In this document: positions 57,518 to 64,000 of the stretch, piece by piece
How the letters are laid out: each line of letters opens with the position of its first letter
Numbering within the stretch: the first letter of the stretch is position 1
Notes under the pieces: generated by a model
Seen by the model: the letters and a program-made list of their open reading frames with translations, nothing else
Database searches by the model: none
What the model was told of the DNA's origin: nothing
Position numbers and translations under genes: made by a program
Assembly (NCBI RefSeq): GCF_000716785.1
Contig: NZ_JNYY01000025.1
Coordinates: forward strand, 112,235 to 176,234
Direction of reading: 5' to 3'
Length of the DNA stretch: 64,000 bases
Source of the DNA: Amycolatopsis vancoresmycina
GTDB lineage: Bacteria; Actinomycetota; Actinomycetes; Mycobacteriales; Pseudonocardiaceae

Positions 57518-58782
57518 TCCCGCGGGATGAACAGCACCGCGACCAGGCTGATCACCGCCACCCCCACCAGGTAGAGCGACACCGAAAACGAGGTGCCGGT
57601 GGCGGCCTGCAGCGACACCGCGATCGACGGCGCGAAAGCGCCGCCCAGCACCGCACCCACGGCGTAGGAGAACGACGCCCCGCTGTAGCGGTAGCGCGGC
57701 TCGAACAGCTCCGCGAACAACGCCGACTGCGGCCCGTAGGTGGCGCCGAGGCCGACGTTGAGCACGATCACCGCCACGATCAGCCACGCCGTCGCCTTGG
57801 TGTCGACGAGCAGGAAGAACGGGATCGGCCAGACCACCAGGAGCACCGATCCGGCCAGGTACACCGGTTTCCGGCCGACGCGGTCCGACCAGGCCGCCGT
57901 GACGAGGATGCTGACCAGCCAGGTCACGCTGCCGACGATCACGACCACCAGCAGCGTGGTGCGGTTGATCTTGAGCACCGAAGTGCCGTAGGAGAGCAGG
58001 TACGCCAGGAAGATGTAGCCGATCGCGGTGTTCGCGATGAAGCTGCCGGACGCCACCAGCAGCGCCCGCGGCCGCTCGCGCAGCACCTCGGCCATCGGAC
58101 GGCTGCTGCGTTCCCCGGTCTCCCGCAACCGCGAGAACACCGGGCTTTCCTCGATCCGCAGCCGGATCACCAGGCCGACCGCGACCAGCACGATGCTCGC
58201 CAGGAACGGCACCCGCCACCCCCACGCGGCGAACTGCGCGTCGGTCAGCGTCCGGCCGAGGACGAAGAACATCAGCTGCGCCAGGATGAGCCCGGCCGGG
58301 ACACCGATCTGCGAGAACGCGCCGTACCGGCCGCGACGGCCCTCGGGCGCGTGCTCGACCGCCATCAGCGCCGCCCCGCCCCATTCGCCGCCCGCGCTCA
58401 GCCCCTGCAGCAGCCGCAGGACCAGCAGCAGGATCGGCGCCCAGACGCCGATCGCGGAGTACGTCGGCAGCAGCCCGACGCCGACGGTCGCGAAGCCCAT
58501 CAGCAGCAGCGACAGCACCAGCATCGCCTTGCGGCCGACGCGGTCGCCGAAGTGCCCCCAGAGGATCCCGCCGACCGGGCGGGCCAGGAACCCGACCCCG
58601 AGCGTCGCGAAGGCGGCGAGGGTGCCGGAAGCCGGCGACAGCGTCGTGAAGAACAGCTTGCCGAACACGAGAGCCGTCGCCGTGCTGTAGATGAAGTAGT
58701 CGTACCACTCGATGGTGGTCCCCACCGCGCTCGCCACGGCGACCCGCCGCAAGGGCCGGGCCGCGACCGCGCGGCCGCTCAC
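57475..58782 (-). CDS. MHS-family MFS transporter
   Basis: A 435-residue metabolite:proton symporter with 12 helices. The opening VAVASAVGTTIEWYDYFIYS is the MHS signature (as in ShiA, ProP, KgtP), and loop 2-3 reads GHFGDRVGRKAMLVLSLLLM. It imports a small organic acid, osmolyte or similar solute. The substrate is unknown. The GTG start overlaps the stop of the GNAT gene (GTGA), so the two are coupled. Confidence 0.9.
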   Translation of the reverse strand: MSGRAVAARPLRRVAVASAVGTTIEWYDYFIYSTATALVFGKLFFTTLSPASGTLAAFATLGVGFLARPVGGILWGHFGDRVGRKAMLVLSLLLMGFATVGVGLLPTYSAIGVWAPILLLVLRLLQGLSAGGEWGGAALMAVEHAPEGRRGRYGAFSQIGVPAGLILAQLMFFVLGRTLTDAQFAAWGWRVPFLASIVLVAVGLVIRLRIEESPVFSRLRETGERSSRPMAEVLRERPRALLVASGSFIANTAIGYIFLAYLLSYGTSVLKINRTTLLVVVIVGSVTWLVSILVTAAWSDRVGRKPVYLAGSVLLVVWPIPFFLLVDTKATAWLIVAVIVLNVGLGATYGPQSALFAELFEPRYRYSGASFSYAVGAVLGGAFAPSIAVSLQAATGTSFSVSLYLVGVAVISLVAVLFIPRDQSRSSRTAAAIRS

Positions 58783-59321
58783 GAGCCGGCTAGGGCCGCG
58801 GCCGGTACCAGGTCGTCCACGAGCAGGTCCATCAGCAGCCCGTCGTGCCAGCTGCCGTCCGGGCCGCGCTCGTAGGACCGCATCGTGCCGACCGGCCGGA
58901 AGCCGAGCGAGGAGTAGAGCCGGATCGCCGCCTCGTTGCCCGCCGCCGGGTCGATCACCAGCCGGTGGTGCCCCCGCACCGTGAACAGGTGCTCGGCCAG
59001 CGTGCGGATGGCGTCCGAACCGAGGCCGCGGCCCTGGAAGTCCGGGTGGACCGCGATGTCGATCCCGGCGTGGCGGTACTGCGGGTCGGCCTCCTCGAAG
59101 GCGAGCTCGATGCCGATCACGACGTCGTCGTGTTCGATGGCGTAGGTCGTGGTGCCTTCGTCGGGGTCCAGCAGGTAGGACACCTGGGCGGCCACCGGCT
59201 CCTCGGCGTCGGCCCACCAGCGGGCGACTTCGGGGTGCGACAGGATCTCCTCGAACCGGGCGGCGTCCGGGGCGGCGGCAGGCCGCAGCCGGACACGGCT
59301 TCCGGTGATCAGGCCGGTCAT
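58779..59321 (-). CDS. GNAT N-acetyltransferase
   Basis: A 180-residue acetyltransferase with the acetyl-CoA loop QGRGLGSDAIRTL, an N-terminal RLRPAAAPDAARFEEILSHP helix and the C-terminal NEAAIRLYSSLGFRPVGTMR strand. The pattern resembles AAC(6')-type and RimJ-like enzymes, so an aminoglycoside or peptide substrate is possible but unproven. It is first in a coupled pair with the MHS transporter. Only 52 bases separate its start from the upstream candidate immunity gene. Confidence 0.88.
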   Translation of the reverse strand: MTGLITGSRVRLRPAAAPDAARFEEILSHPEVARWWADAEEPVAAQVSYLLDPDEGTTTYAIEHDDVVIGIELAFEEADPQYRHAGIDIAVHPDFQGRGLGSDAIRTLAEHLFTVRGHHRLVIDPAAGNEAAIRLYSSLGFRPVGTMRSYERGPDGSWHDGLLMDLLVDDLVPAAALAGS

Positions 59322-59373
59322 CGGCCCAGTGTCGTCCCCGGGAAGCGCCCTGTCGAGTCCCCGAACGGGCCGC

Positions 59374-59850
59374 TCAGGCGTACACCGTGACGACGTCCTG
59401 CCCGGCGGCGGCCACCTTGTGCAGGGCGGCGAGCACGGCGTCGACCACCTCGGCGTCGTCCTCGTCCAGGTCGCCGGGCCGCTCGTCGCCCGCCTTCGCG
59501 AGGGCCTCCTCGAGCTCGCCGGCGAGCACGTAGCCGACCATCGGGTACTCGTACCAGACGATGCCTTCGAGGTTCCGCGACAGCAGGTGGTCGGCCACGT
59601 CGGCGCCCAGCAGATCGGCGAGGACGCCGTCGAACACCTCCTCGCGGAACCAGTCGCCGCCCGCGGAGGTGTGGCCGGTGCGGCCCACCTCCTCGCCCAT
59701 GGCCAGCGCCGTGCGGGCGACCGCGTCCGCCACCTCGGGCGTGGGCTCGCCGCCGCCCGCGTCGCGGAACGCCGTGACCACCGGGTCGGCGGCCACCCGC
59801 GCCAAGAACTCGTCGGCCGACATCGCGCGGAAGACCAGTGCGTAGCTCAT
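59374..59850 (-). CDS. Candidate immunity protein of the RHS toxin
   Basis: A 158-residue acidic, soluble protein of a DUF1877-like appearance (MSYALVFRAMSADEFLARVA, then WFREEVFDGVLADLLGADVA and an acidic C-terminal stretch). It starts 3 bases after the stop of the RHS gene, with GGGGAG inside the toxin 3' end, so they are co-translated. Position, size and charge fit a cognate immunity protein that neutralises the nuclease-like toxin tip. The pairing is inferred from context. Confidence 0.7.
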   Translation of the reverse strand: MSYALVFRAMSADEFLARVAADPVVTAFRDAGGGEPTPEVADAVARTALAMGEEVGRTGHTSAGGDWFREEVFDGVLADLLGADVADHLLSRNLEGIVWYEYPMVGYVLAGELEEALAKAGDERPGDLDEDDAEVVDAVLAALHKVAAAGQDVVTVYA

Positions 59851-59853
59851 GCC

Positions 59854-62800
59854 CTACTCCCCGTACCCGGGTGTCACCTTGACGACCGCCTTGCCGTCCG
59901 GGCCGACGGTCGTGTTGACCGGAACGTACTTCACCGGCGGATGGCCGTTGTGGATGGCGTTCCAGATCGACTCGCCGACCTCGCCGCGGCCGTCGTAGGT
60001 CCGGTTCTCCGGCTTGCTGTTCTTCATGTTCGCGGCGACGTCCTTGAGGTACTCCGTGCTGCCCTGGTCCATCCGGTGCTCGTTGGGCCGGTTCGCGGGC
60101 GGCACCGGGGCGCCGGTGTCCGGGTCGAACTTCTGCACGCGGCCGTGCATCGGGCCGCCGGTCAGCGTCGAGCCGTTGCCCTTCGCCTCGACGACGTGCA
60201 GGGTCTTGCCGTCCCAGTAGGCGACGTCGGCGACGTTGTTGCCGTTGAAGGCGACCGCGTTCGGCCACGGCTCTCCCGGTTTGGTGCCGTACTTGCCCTT
60301 CTCCAGCGGGTTGGTCTTCGACGGCGTGATCATGTCCAGGTCGTCCTTGCCGGTGACCTTCTTCAGGTAGTCGTGGGCGCCGGCTTCGCCGACGTCCTCG
60401 GACCGCTTGACCTTCGTCTTGCCCTCGTCGTCCTTGAGGCGCTTGCCGAGCGGGTTGTCCGGGTCGTCCTTCGGGAAGTTCTTGTACTTGTCGATCGCCG
60501 GGTCCTTGAGATCGTCGTTGACGATGTCCCCTGGCTTGTAGTCCTTGCCGGTGTTGGGCTTCTTGTTCGAGCCGGAGCCGGACGCGTTCGTCGAGTCGTC
60601 CTCGGAGCGCTTGCGCTTCGGCGGCCCGTCGTCCCGGACCTTCCCGCACGGCGACACCGTCGGCGCCAGGCCGAGCGGGTCGGCCGCGACGAGCGGGTTC
60701 GCCACGTACGCGACCGGGTTCGGCGCCGGGTCGAGGCCCAGCGGGTCCGGGCTGAGGTAGCGCCCGGTCGCCGGGTCGTAGTAGCGGTAGACGTTGTAGT
60801 GCAGGCCGGTTTCGGCGTCGCGGTACTGGCCCGGGAACCGCAGCGGCGTGCCGCCGGGGTCCGCGGTGTCGTTGCCCCACAGGTCCGCCTGCCCGCGCCA
60901 CAGCAGGGCGCCGGCCGCGTCGACGAGCTCGATCGGCGTGCCCACCTGGTCGGTGACGACGGTGGCCAGCCGCCCGGCGGCCAGCTGCGCGAGGGGCCTG
61001 CCGTCGTCCGGGTGGTACTCCCAGGTGGTAACCCGCCGGCCGGCCTGCTCCTCGACGAGGGTGGTGCCGTCCCAGGTGAAGAGCACCTGCTCGGCCACCA
61101 CCGGGGCACCGCCCTGGCCGCGCACCAGCCGCTGCTTCGCGGTGCGCCGGCCCAGCGGGTCGTACCGGTAGCGCCAGTGGCTGCCGTCCGGCGTGACGAC
61201 GCCGGTGAGCCGGCCGAGGGCGTTCCACGTGTACTGCCAGCGGGCGCCCGTGGCGTCCCGGCGGGACACGAGCCTGCCGTGGGCGTCGTACTCGTAGGCC
61301 ACGGTGTCGGAGCCGGTGAGCCGGGTCCCGGTGTAGAAACGGCGTTCCCGTGCCGTGCCGGTGATGTTGCCCGCGCCGTCGTAGCGGTACTGCTCGGCGC
61401 GGTCCGGGCCGGTGACCGCGGTGACGCGGCCGGCGGCGTCGAGCTGGTAGCGCACCGGGCCGGTCGCGTCGTCGTCGACGCCGGCGAGCTCGCCGTCGGG
61501 CCGGTACTCGTAGCCGCGGGTGTGCACCCGCCGCCCGGCGACCGTGACGGCCTGCCCGGTGAGCCGCTCCCCCGCGTAGGCCTGTTCGAGCACGACGTCC
61601 CCGAACACGCGCCGGGTTTCCGCGCCGCCGTCGTGGCCGAAGCGGATCGACTGGCCGGCGGTCTCCAGCGCGACCGGGACGCCGTCCGGGGCGAACCGCC
61701 ACACACTGTCCACTCCGGACGGTGTGCGGCGGTGCACGAGGTGGTTTTCGTCGTCGTAGCCGAACGAAACCGTCCGGCCGTCGACGGTGTGGGCGACGAC
61801 GCGGCCGGTGTCGTCGCGCTCGATGTCCACACGCGACTCGGCGTTCGCCGCACCGGCGAGCCGCCCGACCGGGTCGTGCGCGAACGTGGTGAGCTCGTCG
61901 GCCGTGCGGCGGGAGACGACGTTGCCGAGCACGTCGTAGCCGTACTCGACGACCAGGCCACCGGACTCGGAGTGCACGAGCCGGCCGGCGGCGTCGTACG
62001 CGTACCGGGTCACCCGGCCGTCGAAGTCGGACTCCGCGGCCAGGCGCCCGGCCGGGTCGTAGGTGTAGTGCCAGGTCAGCCCGGCCGGGTTGGTCACCGA
62101 GACCAGGCGCAGCTCGGTGTCGTAGCCGTAGGTCGTGCGCGCGCCGGTCGGGTCGGTGACCGCGGTCGGCAGGTCGAACGGGCCGTACTCGCGGGTTTCG
62201 GCCTGGCCGAGCAGGCCGGTGTGGCCGAGTTCGTTGCCCTGCCGGTCGTAGCGCCACACCTCCTGCGTGCCCGACGGCGCGGTCCGGGCCAGCAGCTTGC
62301 CTTCGACGCTCCAGCGCAGCGCGGACCGGCCGCCCGCGGCGTCGACGACCGCCTTCGGGCGGCCGAACAGGTCGGTGCCGTCCCCGCGCTCGCGCACCTC
62401 GGCGGCGGTGGCCGCCGCGGTGCCGGGCTCCTCGCCGTCCGGCGCCGTCCCGTCCGAGCCGTCGGCGATGCCGGGCAGCGTGGTGTACGGGTCGGGCGCG
62501 GTGCCGGCCGGGTAGTGCCGCCGCCAGACGCGGCCGGCGGCCTCGACCGCGATGTCGAGAGCGCCGTCGAGGTGGCGGGTGACGGCGACGCGGCTGCCGT
62601 CCGGCCGCACGACCGCCCGCAGCTCGCCGGTTTCGTCGTGCTCGAACAGCGTCGTGTGGCCGAGCGGGCCGGTCCGGCTCTGCAGCCGGTCGTAGCGGTC
62701 CCAGATGTAGGCGGTGACCGCGCCGAGCGGGTCGACGTCGCGCACGAGCTGGCCCAGCTCGTTGAAGTGGTGTTCGCTGGTGTGGCCCAGTGAGTTCGTG

Positions 62801-64000
62801 AACCGCGTGACGCGCTGCGCGGGGTCGTAGGCGAACCGGCCGTCGAGGAAGCCGCCGTCGCCGACGGTGACCACGCACCGCCCGCTGTCGTCGTAGACGT
62901 ACCGGTACCAGACGCCGTTGCGGTCGTGCCAGCCGGTGACCCGGCCGGCGTCGTCGTACTCGAACCGGACGGGTGTCTCGGACGAGTCGGCCACCGCGGC
63001 CAGCCGCCCGCGCGCGTCGTAGTCGTAGCGGGTGGTGCGGACGCGGTAGCCGGTCTCGCCGTCGACGACGTCCACCGCCACCACGCGGCCGCGGTCGGTG
63101 GTGAGGGCCACCTCGTAGCCGGCGGAGTGCGTCAGGCGCGAGGGCGCGCCCGACGGCGTGTAGGCGCACTCGATCACGGCGCCGGTGGCGTCTTCGAGGC
63201 GGACCAGCGGCTGCAGCGCGGCACCGCGGCCGGGCAGCGGCGCGAAGGTGAGCGTGCGCCGCGCCAGCGGGTCGTGCAGCGTGTAACCGGTCGCCCTGCG
63301 GGTCAGCGGCCGCCGCGGGCCTTCCAGCGGCAGCACCGGGACACCGGTCTCCGCGTGCGGGTACACCAGGATCAGGCCGTCGGCGGAGAAGTAGCAGACG
63401 TGCTCGTCGTCCAGCTCCAGCCGCTGGTCCACAGTGGACGTCCACATGGGACCGAACCACTGCCCGGCCCGGTAGGACGAGATGTGCGTGCGGTCGAGCA
63501 CGAGCGGCAGCGGGTCCGGCAGCTCGAGGTCGCGCTGTTCCAGGATGACGTCGCCGCATCCGACGTCGACCGGGTCGGACTTGCAGACGCGGTCGTCCGG
63601 GCCGACGCCGCGGTCGCGCGGGTTGTCCGGCTTGTTCGACGAGCCGGAGCCCTTGCCGCCGTCGCCCTTGCCCGTCCCCGACGGCGTGGTCGAGCCGCCG
63701 CCGGGTGCCGGGTCCGGGCTCTTCGGGGGGTCGTCGGGGCCCTTCGAGGCCGGTGGCGGGTCGGTTTTCGGCGGCGGGTCGCCCTTCGCGCCCGACGGGG
63801 TGGTGCCGTCCCCCTTCGCCCCCGACGGTGTCGTGCCGTCGGTCTTCGGCGGGGGTGCGTCCGGGCCGCCCTTGCCGTTCGGCCCGCCGATGTCCTTGGG
63901 ACCGCTCTTGATGTCGGCGTGCTTCGGCGGCGGCGCAGCCTTACCCGGCTTGATGTTCTTCAACGCCTTCGCCGCATCCGCGAACAAATCACCCGCCCGC
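59854..64000 (-). CDS. RHS-repeat polymorphic toxin, N-terminus outside window
   Basis: About 1,380 residues are present and the frame is open at the right edge (the visible start RAGDLFADAAKAL continues upstream). Order: Pro/Lys/Gly-rich segment, DUF6531-like region (CKSDPVDVGCGDVILEQRDL), many YD repeats (for example YDAAGRLVHSESGG, RYDPLGRRTAK), the RHS core end GLHYNVYRYYDPATGRYLSP, then DPLGL, and a variable tip of about 270 residues. The tip has VADVAYWDGKTLHVVEAKGN, a D...ExK arrangement like PD-(D/E)xK nucleases. The protein is likely a contact-dependent antibacterial toxin, whose RHS shell encloses the tip. Confidence 0.88.
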   Translation of the reverse strand, partial: RAGDLFADAAKALKNIKPGKAAPPPKHADIKSGPKDIGGPNGKGGPDAPPPKTDGTTPSGAKGDGTTPSGAKGDPPPKTDPPPASKGPDDPPKSPDPAPGGGSTTPSGTGKGDGGKGSGSSNKPDNPRDRGVGPDDRVCKSDPVDVGCGDVILEQRDLELPDPLPLVLDRTHISSYRAGQWFGPMWTSTVDQRLELDDEHVCYFSADGLILVYPHAETGVPVLPLEGPRRPLTRRATGYTLHDPLARRTLTFAPLPGRGAALQPLVRLEDATGAVIECAYTPSGAPSRLTHSAGYEVALTTDRGRVVAVDVVDGETGYRVRTTRYDYDARGRLAAVADSSETPVRFEYDDAGRVTGWHDRNGVWYRYVYDDSGRCVVTVGDGGFLDGRFAYDPAQRVTRFTNSLGHTSEHHFNELGQLVRDVDPLGAVTAYIWDRYDRLQSRTGPLGHTTLFEHDETGELRAVVRPDGSRVAVTRHLDGALDIAVEAAGRVWRRHYPAGTAPDPYTTLPGIADGSDGTAPDGEEPGTAAATAAEVRERGDGTDLFGRPKAVVDAAGGRSALRWSVEGKLLARTAPSGTQEVWRYDRQGNELGHTGLLGQAETREYGPFDLPTAVTDPTGARTTYGYDTELRLVSVTNPAGLTWHYTYDPAGRLAAESDFDGRVTRYAYDAAGRLVHSESGGLVVEYGYDVLGNVVSRRTADELTTFAHDPVGRLAGAANAESRVDIERDDTGRVVAHTVDGRTVSFGYDDENHLVHRRTPSGVDSVWRFAPDGVPVALETAGQSIRFGHDGGAETRRVFGDVVLEQAYAGERLTGQAVTVAGRRVHTRGYEYRPDGELAGVDDDATGPVRYQLDAAGRVTAVTGPDRAEQYRYDGAGNITGTARERRFYTGTRLTGSDTVAYEYDAHGRLVSRRDATGARWQYTWNALGRLTGVVTPDGSHWRYRYDPLGRRTAKQRLVRGQGGAPVVAEQVLFTWDGTTLVEEQAGRRVTTWEYHPDDGRPLAQLAAGRLATVVTDQVGTPIELVDAAGALLWRGQADLWGNDTADPGGTPLRFPGQYRDAETGLHYNVYRYYDPATGRYLSPDPLGLDPAPNPVAYVANPLVAADPLGLAPTVSPCGKVRDDGPPKRKRSEDDSTNASGSGSNKKPNTGKDYKPGDIVNDDLKDPAIDKYKNFPKDDPDNPLGKRLKDDEGKTKVKRSEDVGEAGAHDYLKKVTGKDDLDMITPSKTNPLEKGKYGTKPGEPWPNAVAFNGNNVADVAYWDGKTLHVVEAKGNGSTLTGGPMHGRVQKFDPDTGAPVPPANRPNEHRMDQGSTEYLKDVAANMKNSKPENRTYDGRGEVGESIWNAIHNGHPPVKYVPVNTTVGPDGKAVVKVTPGYGE

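Noticed and set aside
59305..62793. A very long plus-strand open frame opposite the RHS gene
   Set aside because: It has low complexity and no family motifs, and the minus strand has regular YD repeats. Third-position GC keeps the opposite strand open.

Overview
The window is very GC-rich DNA from an actinomycete. Twin-domain CBM2 cellulases, a CebR-type cellobiose system, an AfsA homologue, an F420-type oxidoreductase, a Ku/LigC/LigD set, UdgX and the DUF3040/DUF3618/DUF4235 families together suggest a Pseudonocardiaceae member, most likely Amycolatopsis. That genus call is an inference from gene content and not a phylogenetic result.

Region 1 (0.4-29.2 kb) is a cellulose/xyloglucan utilisation island. 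Secreted enzymes with CBM2 cellulose-binding modules (GH74, a Cip1-like protein, AA10 LPMO, GH48, GH5, GH6) cut the polymer outside the cell. A CebE-CebF-CebG ABC importer takes up cellobiose and a GH1 beta-glucosidase hydrolyses it inside. The parts are joined by near-perfect copies of the 14-bp CebR/CelR operator TGGGAGCGCTCCCA at 349, 8554, 8823, 12518, 14800, 22936 and 24507, with degenerate copies at 24428 and 24537. The cebR gene lies divergent to cebE. A second LacI gene lies divergent to a second CebE paralogue that has no permeases.

Embedded in that island at 3.5-8.4 kb is a separate minus-strand locus: an HTH regulator, an AfsA-type butenolide/gamma-butyrolactone synthase, a double carboxymuconolactone-decarboxylase-fold protein, a HAD phosphatase and an MDR reductase. 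The last three are translationally coupled. The content fits a complete signalling-lactone pathway. An AGE epimerase/AKR pair sits at 10.2-12.4 kb.

Region 2 (29-49 kb) starts with a sugar-acid dehydratase and then becomes a stress island: CBS, UdgX, NHEJ (small protein-Ku-LigC-LigD polymerase), GAF-ANTAR, STAS proteins, an F420-type oxidoreductase, an anti-sigma/SigB-SigF pair, CYTH-CHAD, a hemerythrin-GAF-ANTAR fusion, small membrane proteins and NDH-2. Thirteen starts here, plus one at 55.5 kb, are preceded by GNNT-N15-17-GGGTA(C/T/A/G), the SigB/SigF promoter form. One of these lies directly in front of the anti-sigma/sigma pair, so the island looks like an autoregulated general-stress regulon.

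Region 3 (48.6-64 kb) holds a leaderless LysR gene divergent from a PLP decarboxylase, a HelD-like ATPase, a Tat-type GH29 fucosidase with a palindromic upstream site, a GDSL hydrolase, an MHS transporter/GNAT pair, and an RHS polymorphic toxin with a nuclease-like C-terminus followed three bases later by a candidate immunity gene. Two families of long perfect palindromes recur between genes. I saw no tRNA, rRNA, CRISPR array, insertion sequence or phage.
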